A stretch of DNA of 64,000 bases from Lewinellaceae bacterium (GCA_016716135.1 JADJWX010000001.1:1-64000); one strand, 5' to 3'. Positions 33,301 to 42,919 are shown, counted from the first letter of the stretch. Notes: a model not told the origin generated them from the sequence alone. Made by a program: numbers and translations.

Positions 33301-36300
33301 CACAGGTAGGTGAAGGGCGGGTTACCCACGCTGACATCCAGGTTGATGCTGCCGCTATTTTGCCCGCAAAGCGCTGCCGAAACCGTGTCGGTAATTACCG
33401 GCGGCTGGATGTTGTTTCCGACAGAAATAGTTGCCGTGTTGGTGCAGGAGCCGCCGCCATTGACCGTCACGGTGTAATCGCCCGGCGCCAGGCCGGTCAG
33501 ATTTTGTGTGGTTTGGCCGCCCGCCCAGAGGTAGGTGTAGGTCAGCGAAGCGGGGGTCAGGCTGAGCGTGATGGCGCCGTTTGCCGCCAGGCAGGAACTG
33601 TTTGCCGTAGGCACGGCGGAAATATTCGGCGTGACTACGTCCTCCAGCACAGTGAAGGTTTTAACCGCCGTACAGCCGTTGGCGCCGGTCACTGTCACAG
33701 TGTAGGTGCCCGGCGGCAGACCGCTGATGTCTTCGGTGGTTGCCGTATTGGACCACTGGAAGGTGAACGGTCCGCTGCCGCCGCTGAGGGTCAGGTTGAT
33801 GCTGCCGCTGCTTTGGCCGCACAGGGCCAGGCCAACGCTTTCCGAAATAGTTGGCGGCAGGGCGCTATTGGTGACGCTGTAGCTGGCCACATTGGTGCAG
33901 GTGCCACCGGCGCTGACGGTCACCGTGTAGGCGCCCGGGGCCAGGCCGGTCAGGTCTTCCGTAGTAGCTGTGGTCGACCAGGTAAAGCTGTACCCGGGGC
34001 CGGCGCCCGGCGCTGCGGGCGTCAGGGTGATGTCAATGCCGCCGTTGTTGGTTACGCAGGAAGTGTTTGCCGCCGGCAAACCGGCTATGGAGAAATTGAT
34101 CGTGTTTTCGGGTACCGTTGCGCTTGTTGTGGCAGTGCAACCGTTGGCGCCGGTGACGGTGACGGTGTAATTGCCGGTGGAAATATTCGCCAGGTCTTCC
34201 GTCGTTTGAGTACCCGACCAAAGGAAGCTGTACGGCATCGTGCCACCGCTGACCGTGAGGTCGATGGCGCCGTCCATAAGGCCGCAAAGTTCAGGTGTAA
34301 CCGACTGGCTCAGCATTGGAAAGGTCAGGTTGTTGCTGACGACAAACGATGCCGAGGCTGTGCAGTCGCCCGATTCCGTGACCGACACCGTGTAGGTTCC
34401 GGCGGGCAAATTGCTGATATCCTCCGTGGTGGCGCTGTTCGACCACAGGTAGGTGTAGCTGCCTGCAGGGGTTACCGTGAGATTAATCGAGCCGTTTGGC
34501 GCCACGCAGCTGGTCAGGGCAACCGTGGTGCCGGTCAGGCTGAAGGTGGAGGCATTGTTCGGCACGTTGAGCGTGGTGTCGGCGGTACAGCCGTTGGCGT
34601 CGGTGACGGTAACGGTGTAGTTGCCGGCCAGGATGTTGTTCAGGTCCTCCGTAGTGGCGCTGTTCGACCACAGGAAGGTGTACGGTGCAGTGCCGTCGCT
34701 CACCGTCAGATCGATCGCGCCGTTATCCAGTCCGCAAATAGAAGCAGTAATAGCCGCGCTGATCACCGGGTCGGAGGTATTGTTGAGCACCGTGAATGAA
34801 GCGGTAGAGCTACAGCCGCCGCCGGCGTTTACCGTCACGGTGTAGGTGCCGGCCGGCACATTGCTCAGGTCTTCATTCGTGGTAGTGTTCGACCAGGTGT
34901 ACGTGTACGGCGCTGCCGGAGTGGCGGTTATGTTTACCCCGCCGTTGGCAGCCGAGCAGGAGGTGTTTGGTGTGGAGGTGCCGGTAATGTTGACCGCGAT
35001 ATTGGTATTAGACACCGTGGCGGAGGCCGTGGAGGTACAGTCGAAAAAGTCGCTGACCGTGACGGTATAAGTACCGGGCGCCAGGTTGTTGAGGTTTTGG
35101 CTGGTGGCGCCGGTCGACCACAGGTAGGTATACGGTGCAGAGCCGCCATTCGCACTCAGGGTGATGGACCCGTTTGTTTGCCCGCAAATCGCAGGGTTTG
35201 ACGACAGGGATACGTTTATCGGAACGATGTTGTCAATCAAATCGTAGGTAGCCACTGCGCTGCAACCCACACCCAGCGAGACCGTAACCGTGTAGGTACC
35301 GGCCGGGAGGTTGAAAATGTCTTCCGAGGTTTGAAACGTCGACCACTGGTAAGTGTAATTAAAACCTTGCGGCGCAATGTCGATGTCGATAAAACCATTG
35401 GGTTGCGTGCACGAGTAGTTGTCTACGGCTGCGCCGAAAATTTCAATATTGATCAGCTCGCCGGGCACATCGGCAATCAGCACGGAGGTGCAGCCTACGG
35501 CAGAGGTAACCGTGACGGCGTAACCGCCTGCAGGCATGTTGGTCGGGTCTTGCGGATTGTTGCTGCCAGGCAGGTGCGACCAGTTGTAGGTGTATGGTTC
35601 TACGCCGTTGAATGCTTCCAGGTCAATTTCACCATTGGCGAAGCCGCAGGTTGCGGGCGTTACGCTGACGAACAACACCGGTGGTTCGGCAGCATCGTCA
35701 ACCACAAAAGTTGCCGTTTCGGTACACACGCCGCCTGCGCTCACGGTAACTGTGTAGGTGCCGGGCGCGAGGTTCGTCAGGTTGGGTTGTGTGCTGTTGT
35801 TCGACCAAAGGATACTCAGGTTTGGCGGATCCAGGTCGAGCTGGATGGCGCCGTTGTTGGTCACACAAGAGGTTTGCGGGGTGACCTCGCCGGCCAGCGC
35901 AATCGGGATGTAGTCATTATCCAGAAATGTCGATGCCTCGTTGGTACAGCCGTTGGCGCCGGTTACCGTTACCGAATAGCCGCCTGCAGGCAGGTTGTTC
36001 AAGTCCTGGGTAGTAGCATTGTTTGACCACAAGTATGTGAACGGGGGCACACCGCCAAAAACGGTCAGATCAATGCTGCCATTGTTTTGCTCACAAATTG
36101 GGTTGGTGGGCGTAAGTACGGGGTCCGGCGGGCTGGGAATGTCCGGCACCACAAATGACGCAACATTAGAGCATGAGCCCGCACCGGAAACCGTGACGGT
36201 GTACACGCCCGGGGCCAAATTGGAAATGTTGGGTGTGGTTGCGTTGGTCGACCATAAATATGTGTAGGAGCCGGGCGGCGTCACGCTCAACACGATGCTG

Positions 36301-38963
36301 CCGTTGGTAATGGTACAGCCTGTATTTGGATTGATCGTGGCGCTGATATTGATCGGCGGATTGTTGTTCGTCAGGTCGATGCTGGTCGAAGTGGTACACC
36401 CGTTGGCGCCGGTGACGGTCAGGCCATAACTACCGGCCGGGATGTTGGTCAGATCCTGCATGGTGGCATTGTTCGACCACAGGTACGTGTACGGGGGCAC
36501 GCCGCCGGACACCGACACATCGATGGAGCCGTTGCTGAGGTCGCAGGTGGAGGGAGTAGTCGTGAAATTGATAGTCGGCAGATTGGGCATGTCATCGATT
36601 GTGAACGACGCCTCTGCGGTGCAGGTGCCACCTGCGCTGACCGTCACCGTGTAGGTGCCCGGAGGCATGTTGCTGAGGTTGGGCGTGGTTTGTCCGCCCG
36701 ACCAGATGTAGGTGTACGAGCCGCCGGGTTGCACGCTTAGCGTGATGCTGCCATTGCCGGGCGGCAGGCAGGAGGTATTCGGTTGCACCGTGGCGTTGAT
36801 GGTAATAGGCGGGTCGTTGTTCGGCACGTTGATGTTGGCCGTGCCGGTACAACCGTTGGCGCCGGTAACCGTGAGGTCATAGGTGCCTGCGGGGATGTTC
36901 GTCAGGTCCTGGGTCGTCGTGCCGTCGCCCCACAAATAGGTGTACGGGGCTACGCCGCCCGACACCGACACGTTTATACTGCCGTTGCTGAGGTTGCAGG
37001 TGGATTCCACGACCGTAAACGTTACGTTCGGCTCGTCCGGATTGTCATCAATGGTAAAACTGGCTTCGGCCGTACAGGAACCGCCCGCACTGACGGTAAC
37101 CACGTAGGTACCGGGTGGGAGGTTGCTCAGGTTAGGCGTTGTTTCACCGCCACCCCACAAATAGGTGTAGGAACCGGGGGGCTGAATATTCAGGGTGATG
37201 CTGCCGTTGCCAGGCGGCAAACAGGTGGTGTTGGCCACAACCGTTCCATTGATAGTGATGGGCGGATTGTTATTGGTCACCGTAGCGTTGGCCGTGCCGG
37301 TGCAGCCGTTGGCGCCGGTGACGGTCAGGTCGTAGGTGCCTGCCGGGATGTTCGTGAGGTCCTGGGTCGTCGTGCCATCGCCCCAAAGGTAGGTGTACGG
37401 CGGGACGCCGCCGGAAACGGAGACGTCGATGCTACCGTTGTCCAGGTCGCAGGTGGATTGAATCGTGGTGAAGGTAACCATGGGCTCGTTCGGATCATCG
37501 TCCACGGTAAACGACGCCGTACCGGTGCAGTTGACACCCTGGGTTACGGTGAGGATGTAGGTGCCAGGTTCCAGGTTGCTGAGGTTGGGCGTTGTTTCGC
37601 CGTTCGACCACAGGTAGGTGTATGTTCCGGAAGGACTGACGCTGGTTGTAATGCTGCCATTGCCGCCTATGCAGGTTGTATTGTTCACCACGTTGCCCGT
37701 GACGGATAGATTTACCTGGTCGTCGCCGACAGTGGCGCTTGTGGTGGCTTCGCAACCGTTACTGTCTGTCACGGTTACCGTGTAGGTGCCGGGGGGGACG
37801 TTGGTCAGGTCTTCCGTGGTTTCGCCATTTGACCAAATAAATGTAAACGGCGCGGTGCCGCCGCCCATACTGAGGTTAACGCTGCCATTGCTGCTGCCGC
37901 AAATGGCATTGATAACGGTGGCCGAGGGGTCCGGATCGATTTCCTGGAGGACAACCGAGCCCGACACTGTGCCGGTACAGGCGCCGTTGCCCGAAGAAAC
38001 ACTTTGCAGCGCAACAGTGCCGGGCTCCGTGACCGTCAGGGTGTAGGGGTTGTCGCTGGTCACGATGGGCGGCTGGGCAACCCCGCCGACGGTATGCACA
38101 AATTCCCAGGGTCCCGTTCCGGTAAACGTAACGGTCAGGTCGACCGATCCGGACGTGCCGGCACAGAAAAAGCCGGAGCCCGACAGGGTGGCGGTCGGTA
38201 TCGGTAAAATCTCTACAGTGTAACAGGAAGTTGTCGAGTTAACCTCGCACAGGTTGGCCGGGCTTACACAAATTTCAGCCGTTCCCGGCGTGTTACTCCA
38301 GGTTACGGTGGTATTCGGACCGTTGGAGTTCAGGGTGCCGGCGCTGGCAGGGGTGATGGTCCAGTTGTAAATCGTGGCGCCGTTTACCGGATCAATTTCA
38401 TAACTCGAACTTTGCCCTGCGCAGGCAATATCCGGGCCGGAAACCGGGCCGGGATCGTCCGGCGGCACGGCAACCGTGGAGCCGACCAGTACATCGATCG
38501 AGAAGTCGCAAACATTGCCTGCGCAACCATCGAGTACGATCCAGTACACTTCTCCGATCACAAAGTTGCTGGAGGTAAGCGTAAACGGCGCTGTGGAGCA
38601 GGGGCACTGCACGTCCATGATTGTCCAGGGAGGGCCACAGCCGGCATAAATCCCGCCCTGCAGGCCCTGGTTAAAACCGGGATTGCAGTTGGAGGGGGTA
38701 ACCTGAATGGTTATCGTGGTGGAACCGGCAAAAAAGCCGAACCACTCGTCGTTGTTCAGGACGTTATTGTTGCATCCGGGAAAGTTTTGCTGGATATTGC
38801 TGTTGTTGATCGTTGTGCAATAGCCGTCAAGGTTTTCGCAAAGGATCGGTGCGGTTGGACAGGAGTTGCCGGGTTGTGGAAAACCCGGGGGTGGGCATTG
38901 GGAAAACGCCGAAAATGCTAACCCGCAAAAGATGGAGGTTAACAGGAAATAGAATGACTTCAT
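30381..38963 (-). CDS. SprB-like giant repeat adhesin with gliding-motility-type (T9SS type B) C-terminal domain
   Basis: 2,860 residues. Signal peptide MKSFYFLLTSIFCGLAFSAF. Residues ~25-160 are a Cys-rich N-terminal domain, ~170-340 PKD/Ig-like, and ~345-2000 contain 22 SprB-type repeats of ~75 residues in strict alternation of two types: A (CDLSNGSIDVSVSGG...YTVTVTGANGC) and B (TSCLPPGNGSITLSV...TVTVSAGGTC). Residues ~2000-2760 are further Ig-like modules. The last ~95 residues are the type B sorting domain (NVYIPNAFSPNGDGENDLFK, TRWGELVYEY, GWDGTLRGQ, FAYYAVIEFIDG). Flavobacterium SprB is the mobile cell-surface adhesin of gliding; many non-gliders carry similar proteins, so adhesion is safer than motility here. 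Own promoter box and terminator; monocistronic. Confidence 0.92.
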   Translation of the reverse strand: MKSFYFLLTSIFCGLAFSAFSQCPPPGFPQPGNSCPTAPILCENLDGYCTTINNSNIQQNFPGCNNNVLNNDEWFGFFAGSTTITIQVTPSNCNPGFNQGLQGGIYAGCGPPWTIMDVQCPCSTAPFTLTSSNFVIGEVYWIVLDGCAGNVCDFSIDVLVGSTVAVPPDDPGPVSGPDIACAGQSSSYEIDPVNGATIYNWTITPASAGTLNSNGPNTTVTWSNTPGTAEICVSPANLCEVNSTTSCYTVEILPIPTATLSGSGFFCAGTSGSVDLTVTFTGTGPWEFVHTVGGVAQPPIVTSDNPYTLTVTEPGTVALQSVSSGNGACTGTVSGSVVLQEIDPDPSATVINAICGSSNGSVNLSMGGGTAPFTFIWSNGETTEDLTNVPPGTYTVTVTDSNGCEATTSATVGDDQVNLSVTGNVVNNTTCIGGNGSITTSVSPSGTYTYLWSNGETTPNLSNLEPGTYILTVTQGVNCTGTASFTVDDDPNEPMVTFTTIQSTCDLDNGSIDVSVSGGVPPYTYLWGDGTTTQDLTNIPAGTYDLTVTGANGCTGTANATVTNNNPPITINGTVVANTTCLPPGNGSITLNIQPPGSYTYLWGGGETTPNLSNLPPGTYVVTVSAGGSCTAEASFTIDDNPDEPNVTFTVVESTCNLSNGSINVSVSGGVAPYTYLWGDGTTTQDLTNIPAGTYDLTVTGANGCTGTANINVPNNDPPITINATVQPNTSCLPPGNGSITLSVQPGGSYTYIWSGGQTTPNLSNMPPGTYTVTVSAGGTCTAEASFTIDDMPNLPTINFTTTPSTCDLSNGSIDVSVSGGVPPYTYLWSNNATMQDLTNIPAGSYGLTVTGANGCTTSTSIDLTNNNPPINISATINPNTGCTITNGSIVLSVTPPGSYTYLWSTNATTPNISNLAPGVYTVTVSGAGSCSNVASFVVPDIPSPPDPVLTPTNPICEQNNGSIDLTVFGGVPPFTYLWSNNATTQDLNNLPAGGYSVTVTGANGCTNEASTFLDNDYIPIALAGEVTPQTSCVTNNGAIQLDLDPPNLSILWSNNSTQPNLTNLAPGTYTVTVSAGGVCTETATFVVDDAAEPPVLFVSVTPATCGFANGEIDLEAFNGVEPYTYNWSHLPGSNNPQDPTNMPAGGYAVTVTSAVGCTSVLIADVPGELINIEIFGAAVDNYSCTQPNGFIDIDIAPQGFNYTYQWSTFQTSEDIFNLPAGTYTVTVSLGVGCSAVATYDLIDNIVPINVSLSSNPAICGQTNGSITLSANGGSAPYTYLWSTGATSQNLNNLAPGTYTVTVSDFFDCTSTASATVSNTNIAVNITGTSTPNTSCSAANGGVNITATPAAPYTYTWSNTTTNEDLSNVPAGTYTVTVNAGGGCSSTASFTVLNNTSDPVISAAITASICGLDNGAIDLTVSDGTAPYTFLWSNSATTEDLNNILAGNYTVTVTDANGCTADTTLNVPNNASTFSLTGTTVALTSCVAPNGSINLTVTPAGSYTYLWSNSATTEDISNLPAGTYTVSVTESGDCTASASFVVSNNLTFPMLSQSVTPELCGLMDGAIDLTVSGGTMPYSFLWSGTQTTEDLANISTGNYTVTVTGANGCTATTSATVPENTINFSIAGLPAANTSCVTNNGGIDITLTPAAPGAGPGYSFTWSTTATTEDLTGLAPGAYTVTVSAGGTCTNVASYSVTNSALPPTISESVGLALCGQSSGSINLTLSGGSGPFTFQWSNTATTEDISGLPPGTYTVTVTGANGCTAVKTFTVLEDVVTPNISAVPTANSSCLAANGAITLSLTPASLTYTYLWAGGQTTQNLTGLAPGDYTVTVNGGGSCTNTATISVGNNIQPPVITDTVSAALCGQNSGSINLDVSVGNPPFTYLWSNNAMLEDLVGVASGTYSVTVTGANGCTSTASYTIPEDTVIPDITGSTVPNSSCVVDNGNITTAVTPTTLTYTYAWAGGQNTANLNDLPPGTYTVTVNGGGACTNTATFTVGDVSGAPTVTGTTVDILCFGANTGAIDLTITGGAAPYTIKWTPDIPGSPEDPTGLLAGNYSVEVTDTAGCATTVDFSINQPAAAVQLACAQSSNVTMPGATDGAASVTITGGIAPYTITWSPGSTQGNLPTGPFAIDNLGVGDYDVTVVDANGCPASCNFNISIINCETKVGIMQGNTLSLCGTGCLTANYNSIGQFLEPGDVLQFILHEGAGTQIVNELARSDQPTFCFDPATMSYGTTYYISAAAGNDDGTGNVQLSHFCTVVAPGTPIVFQEKPVASAAQPNPLNCAVSQVPIAGASDLPGSTFQWSTANGQIIGSAAQATINAGSAGLYTLIVGANGCADTTAVTVDDLTNDPKAEIVASPNSILDCAISEIILSGDIKGTSDANSVWLYNGASYAVGTVLTIDAAGIYEFIILDTLTFCSDTAVIEINENLGYPPLSITPPGTLNCISSSVTLSGGSSIPGIQFNWASVVGTDTTILGAGATIGVTTPGTYVLIGTDPASQCVNSLGTQVNADFNYPVASAGAPFSIDCFGETANLDGSGSSGAANMTFAWTTPDGFISAGANTSAPEINQPGTYNLLVTNPGNGCTDTDQVVIDPDDPVAILDVVQPPCEGDRGRIIIDTVIGGQPPLNYSINNGQTFTTQSFFTNLPPGDYTILVQDANGCETTASATILEPELFEVMVEPQVTIKLGGSYQIETTVSVPLSDLSLIQWTPPAGLDCDTCLNPLASPLQTTRYRITVISNKGCEDDATLLLIVDRRPNVYIPNAFSPNGDGENDLFKIYADPISVKQVKTFQVFTRWGELVYEYYNFDPNSPAYGWDGTLRGQALNPAVFAYYAVIEFIDGQEILYEGDVTIVR
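32966..37931 (-). repeat. 22 alternating A/B SprB-type repeats (11 pairs, ~450 bp per pair)
   Basis: Each pair encodes one A unit (core GG-xx-PYTYLWS, TGANGC) and one B unit (core NGSI, SYTYLWS, SAGGxC). Eleven pairs follow one another without interruption, then a twelfth A-like unit and one degenerate unit. Similarity between pairs is highest in the N-terminal half of the array (pairs 2 and 3), consistent with recent duplication there. Confidence 0.85.
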
Positions 38964-39033
38964 GTGAGCAGCAGTAGAGAGTTTAGGTATTCAGATAACG
39001 TGATTATCTTGTATGAATCGGTCCCGGATAGTG

Positions 39034-39041
39034 CAAATGTA
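39034..39041 (-). promoter_or_regulatory. candidate -7 box (TACATTTG) of the SprB-like gene
   Basis: On the minus strand TACATTTG matches TAnnTTTG and lies about 70 bases upstream of the ATG at 38963. A -33 TTTG is not seen at the standard spacing. Confidence 0.45.
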
Positions 39042-39244
39042 ATTTTGTCCATCAAAAAACCTTAAAAAATAGCGGTATAGGCAAATATTAGCAGACGATC
39101 CTACTCGATGCGGGTTATGTATTTTAAATTATTCCAATTCGTAAATTTCATTTTATCACAATTCAGATACGCCAAACTTTCAGTCTGCTGCTTGTTTGTC
39201 CGAATCCCGTTACTTTCACCGTTCGTTCAAAAATTGTATGTCCA

Positions 39245-40912
39245 ATGAAGATTTTTTATCCGTTTGTAGTGCTGTTGTTGATAACGCAAACCAATTGCGC
39301 CGTTTTCCAAAAAAATGCCTTCCAGGGCGCCAAAGCGCCTTTTTTATGGGGAAACGCCAACATTTATTTTATGTTGACAGACCGGTTTTACAACGGAAAC
39401 CCGGCCAATGACCTGAATTTTGGCCGGACAGCCCAGCCCGGTAAATTGCGGGGATTCATGGGGGGCGATATAAAAGGCATTACCCGAAAATTGAAAGCGG
39501 GCTATTTTAACCAACTGGGTATCAATGCCATTTGGTTTACCCCGGTGATCGAACAAATCCATGGCGCAGTCGATGAGGGGACCGGGGTCAGCTACGGTTT
39601 TCACGGGTATTGGGCCAAAGACTGGACCCGCCTCGATCCGAACTTCGGCACCGGACGCGAGCTGGCCGAACTGGTGAAAACAGCCCACAAACACGGCATC
39701 CGGGTCATTTTTGACGTGGTTATCAACCACACAGGGCCGGTGACCGGGCAAGACCCGGTTTGGCCCGACGCCTGGGTACGCACCAGCCCCCAGTGCACCT
39801 ACACCGGCTACGAAACAACCGTTCCCTGCACCTTGGTCAAGAACCTGCCCGATGTGAAAACGGAAGGTAACGCGCCGGTAGAGTTGCCGCCGTTTTTACT
39901 GGAAAAATGGAAAAAAGAAGGCCGCCTTGATCAGGAACTGGCCGAACTCGACGCTTTTTTCCTGCGCACGGGCTATCCGCGCGCGCCGCGTTTTTATATC
40001 ATCAAATGGCTCACCGATTATATCCGGGAATTCGGGCTAGACGGCTACCGTTGCGATACCGCCAAACACACGGAAGAAACCGTATGGGCTGAACTGCGCA
40101 AAGAAGCCGACCTTGCCTTTGCCGACTGGAAAAAAGCGCACCCGGGTACCCTGGCCGACGGGCAGGAGTTTTACATGGTCGGGGAGGTCTACAACTACGG
40201 GGCTTCCGGCGGGCGCCTGTTTGACTTCGGTGATCGCAAGGTGGATTTTTTCAGTCAGGGCTTCAATGACCTGATCAATTTTGAATTTAAAAGTGATGCG
40301 CAACAGCCTTACGAAGCGATTTTTTCCAAATATAGCCGGTTGCTCCACGGGCCGCTCGACGGGCATGGCATACTCAATTATGTAAGCTCGCACGATGACG
40401 GCGGCCCCTTCGACAAGGATCGCATGCATCCCCTGGAGGCCGGCACCAAACTCCTGCTCTGCCCGGGCGGCGTACAAGTGTATTACGGCGACGAAACCAG
40501 CCGCTCCCTGGTGATCCCGGGTACCCAGGGCGATGCCACGCTCCGCTCGTTTATGAACTGGGACGAACTGGCAACCAATGCCCGGCGCAACGGTTATGCC
40601 CTGCAGGATGTGCTCGCACACTGGCAAAAACTCGGGCGTTTCCGCCGTGCGCACCCGGCTGTGGGCGCCGGGGTGCACACCATGCTTTCGGAGCAACCCT
40701 ATATTTTTAAGCGGGAATACAGGTCCGGCCAACTTGTCGATGCTGTGGTGGCCGGGCTGGATTTGCCGGCAGGCGCCAAAACGATCGATATGGCTGGTGT
40801 TTTTACCGACGGTACGGTTTTGCGCGATTATTATTCCGGGAAAAAAGCACAGGTACGAGATGGGAAAGCAACACTGGACACACCGTTCAGCATAGTTTTA
40901 CTTGGGAAATAA
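39245..40912 (+). CDS. GH13 alpha-amylase, exported
   Basis: 555 residues. Hydrophobic N-terminus with a Cys (PFVVLLLITQTNCAVFQ), a signal peptide and possibly a lipobox of imperfect fit. The (beta/alpha)8 GH13 regions are in place: region I DVVINHTGPV, region II DGYRCDTAKH with the nucleophile Asp, region III MVGEVYNYG with the acid/base Glu, region IV YVSSHDDGGP with the transition-state Asp. The insertion CTYTGYETTVPCTLVKN with Cys pairs and the general layout resemble periplasmic MalS-type amylases. It should hydrolyse alpha-1,4-glucans outside the cytoplasm. No SusC/D or other glycan genes are adjacent. Confidence 0.9.
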   Translation: MKIFYPFVVLLLITQTNCAVFQKNAFQGAKAPFLWGNANIYFMLTDRFYNGNPANDLNFGRTAQPGKLRGFMGGDIKGITRKLKAGYFNQLGINAIWFTPVIEQIHGAVDEGTGVSYGFHGYWAKDWTRLDPNFGTGRELAELVKTAHKHGIRVIFDVVINHTGPVTGQDPVWPDAWVRTSPQCTYTGYETTVPCTLVKNLPDVKTEGNAPVELPPFLLEKWKKEGRLDQELAELDAFFLRTGYPRAPRFYIIKWLTDYIREFGLDGYRCDTAKHTEETVWAELRKEADLAFADWKKAHPGTLADGQEFYMVGEVYNYGASGGRLFDFGDRKVDFFSQGFNDLINFEFKSDAQQPYEAIFSKYSRLLHGPLDGHGILNYVSSHDDGGPFDKDRMHPLEAGTKLLLCPGGVQVYYGDETSRSLVIPGTQGDATLRSFMNWDELATNARRNGYALQDVLAHWQKLGRFRRAHPAVGAGVHTMLSEQPYIFKREYRSGQLVDAVVAGLDLPAGAKTIDMAGVFTDGTVLRDYYSGKKAQVRDGKATLDTPFSIVLLGK

Positions 40913-41016
40913 ACGGCTGGTAATGATGCGATCATACCCCGCATTGATCGTGATCATTTGTAAAAAAGCGGGAAAAGCCCTACTTGCCATGCATCACGTC
41001 GAAATAATCAATTGCC

Positions 41017-41547
41017 ATGACAACGCTACTCGAACACAAACCCAAACCCGGCGACTACGCCCCGTTTTATGCCAATTATGTTGCTGCCGTGGAAACCGAC
41101 GACATTGTCGGTTACCTGGCGGCACAAAAGGCGGCCATGATTGACTTTCTAAAAGAAATTGTCTGGGAAAAATGGGAGCTCGCTTACGCACCTAAAAAAT
41201 GGACACTGGCCGAAGTCGTACTCCATATGATCGACGGCGAACGGGTGTTTGCCTACCGGGCACTGCGCATTGCGCGGGGCGATACCACGCCGTTGGCAGG
41301 CTTTGAGCAGGATGATTATGTGCCCAATTCAGAAGCCGCTACCCGCACCCCGGCCTCCATTGTAGATGAATTCATAGCCGTTCGCGACGCCAGCATTCAT
41401 CTGTTTAAAAATTTTACCGATACCATGTGGGAACGCCGCGGCGTTGCTTCGAATGCCGAAGTGGCGGTTGCTGCCCTGGCCTACATCATTGCCGGACACA
41501 CCGAACACCACCTGAAGATTTTGCGGGAGCGGTATTTGGGTCATTAG
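41017..41547 (+). CDS. DinB-family (DinB_2) putative metal-dependent protein
   Basis: 176 residues, four-helix-bundle pattern. The three His ligands typical of the DinB fold can be placed: His in TLAEVVLHMIDGERVFAYRA and the C-terminal pair in IIAGHTEHHLKILRERY. DinB_2 relatives include bacillithiol/mycothiol-type transferases and many uncharacterised proteins; which activity applies is unknown. It lies about 100 bases downstream of the amylase on the same strand. The stop codon and last two residues fall inside a tandem-repeat element. Confidence 0.8.
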   Translation: MTTLLEHKPKPGDYAPFYANYVAAVETDDIVGYLAAQKAAMIDFLKEIVWEKWELAYAPKKWTLAEVVLHMIDGERVFAYRALRIARGDTTPLAGFEQDDYVPNSEAATRTPASIVDEFIAVRDASIHLFKNFTDTMWERRGVASNAEVAVAALAYIIAGHTEHHLKILRERYLGH

Positions 41548-41663
41548 TTGGGTCATTAATAGGGTCATTAATAGGGTCATTAATAGGGTCATTTGAGTCA
41601 TCATAAACCTCGTAGAAGGTTACATTTTACAACTAATGACCCAACTAATGACCCTATTAATGC
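41538..41663. repeat. 12-bp tandem repeat (GGGTCATTAATA) with inverted copies
   Basis: GGGTCATTAGTT and then GGGTCATTAATA-type units repeat head to tail from 41538 to about 41594, and complementary units (AACTAATGACCC, AACTAATGACCC, TATTAATG) return at 41630-41662. The transcript can fold into a hairpin between the convergent DinB and FabH genes. The first unit supplies the last codons of the DinB gene. Confidence 0.8.
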
Positions 41664-41680
41664 CCCCCCCAAAAAATCCC

Positions 41681-42751
41681 CTACCAACGGATCAGCGCGC
41701 TGGCCCAGGTGAACCCCGATCCGAAGGCTGCCAGGCAAACGAGGTCGCCGTTTTTAATTTTCCCGGCTTCCCAGGCTTCGCACAGGGCAATGGGCACGGA
41801 GGCCGCCGTGGTGTTGCCGTAGTGTTGAATATTGTTCCAAACCTGATCGTCGCGCAGGCCCAGACGTTTTTGGACAAACTGGCTGATGCGCAAATTGGCC
41901 TGGTGCGGGATGAGCATGCCGATGTCGGATGCTTGCAGGCCGGCTTCATCGAGCGCTTCCCGGATAACTTCCGGGAATTTTTGCACCGCCATTTTAAACA
42001 CAAACTGCCCCTCCATATTCGGGTAATACTGGCCTTCCTGCATCATGCGGGGCGTCAGGAAAATTTCGCCGTAGGTATCGGTGGACGGGTACCCAAAATC
42101 AACTTCTTCGCCCAGCTTTTTGAAGTGGTAGCCGCCGTGGCAGCCCGGATTGATAAAAGCCAGTTTTTCGGCATAGGTGCCGTCGGCGTGCAATTTGGTG
42201 CTTAAAATACCGCGCCCGGGCTCCTCCGTGGGCTGCAAAATAGCGGCTCCGGCCCCGTCGCCGAATATCACGGTGACATTGCGGCCGCGGGTGCTGAAAT
42301 CGAGCCCCATGGAGTGCATTTCCGACCCAACCACCAGGATGTTTTTGTAGGTGCCGGTACGGATAAACTGGTCGCCGATCGAAAGCGCATATAAAAATCC
42401 GCTGCACTGGTTGCGCACATCAAGCGCGCCCACCTCTTTGTGGGTAATGCCCAACTCGCGCTGCACCAGCACGCCGCAACCGGGGAAATAGTAGTCGGGG
42501 CTGAGTGTGGCAAAAATGATAAAATCTATGTCTTCCGGCGCAATACCTGCCCGCTCGCAGGCAATCCGGGTGGCTTCGGCAGCCATGGTGGAGGTGGTTT
42601 CTTCGTGTTTGCGGCCATAACGGCGTTCCTGGATGCCGGTGCGTTCCTGGACCCATTCGTCGCTGGTGTCCATCACCTTGCTCAGGTCGTCATTTTTGAC
42701 TACGCGTTCGGGGACGTAGTAGCCTATTCCGGCAATTTTGGTGCGTTTCAT
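41681..42751 (-). CDS. fabH: beta-ketoacyl-ACP synthase III (FabH) family
   Basis: 356 residues, thiolase fold. The catalytic triad is complete: Cys in DVRNQCSGFLYAL, His in LIPHQANLRI, Asn in QHYGNTTAAS. Other marks are DTSDEWVQERTGIQERRY near the N-terminus and FGDGAGAAIL. FabH condenses acetyl-CoA (or a branched primer) with malonyl-ACP to start fatty-acid synthesis. It is longer than E. coli FabH (317 residues) and stands alone, not in a fab operon, so it could be an additional KASIII-like enzyme with another primer; the gene symbol denotes family. Confidence 0.87.
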   Translation of the reverse strand: MKRTKIAGIGYYVPERVVKNDDLSKVMDTSDEWVQERTGIQERRYGRKHEETTSTMAAEATRIACERAGIAPEDIDFIIFATLSPDYYFPGCGVLVQRELGITHKEVGALDVRNQCSGFLYALSIGDQFIRTGTYKNILVVGSEMHSMGLDFSTRGRNVTVIFGDGAGAAILQPTEEPGRGILSTKLHADGTYAEKLAFINPGCHGGYHFKKLGEEVDFGYPSTDTYGEIFLTPRMMQEGQYYPNMEGQFVFKMAVQKFPEVIREALDEAGLQASDIGMLIPHQANLRISQFVQKRLGLRDDQVWNNIQHYGNTTAASVPIALCEAWEAGKIKNGDLVCLAAFGSGFTWASALIRW

Positions 42752-42919
42752 ATTTTTTATGGTTGGTTAGCGGTAGAAGTACTTCGTAAAGGTTATAAAA
42801 TCAGCGATAAAAGTTGTTAAAAGAAGACGGCAACACACACTTCCGGATCATTGGTTTAGTGGGATCAAACGACTTTGCAGGTTGCTATTTAACTCCGGCC
42901 CAATATACCCGGAACATGC

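Noticed and set aside
30759..37709. Long open frames (263-479 codons) on the strand opposite the SprB-like gene
   Set aside because: They mirror the repeats of the giant adhesin, show Gly/Arg/His/Val-rich composition typical of antisense frames in GC-rich repeats, and have no domain likeness.
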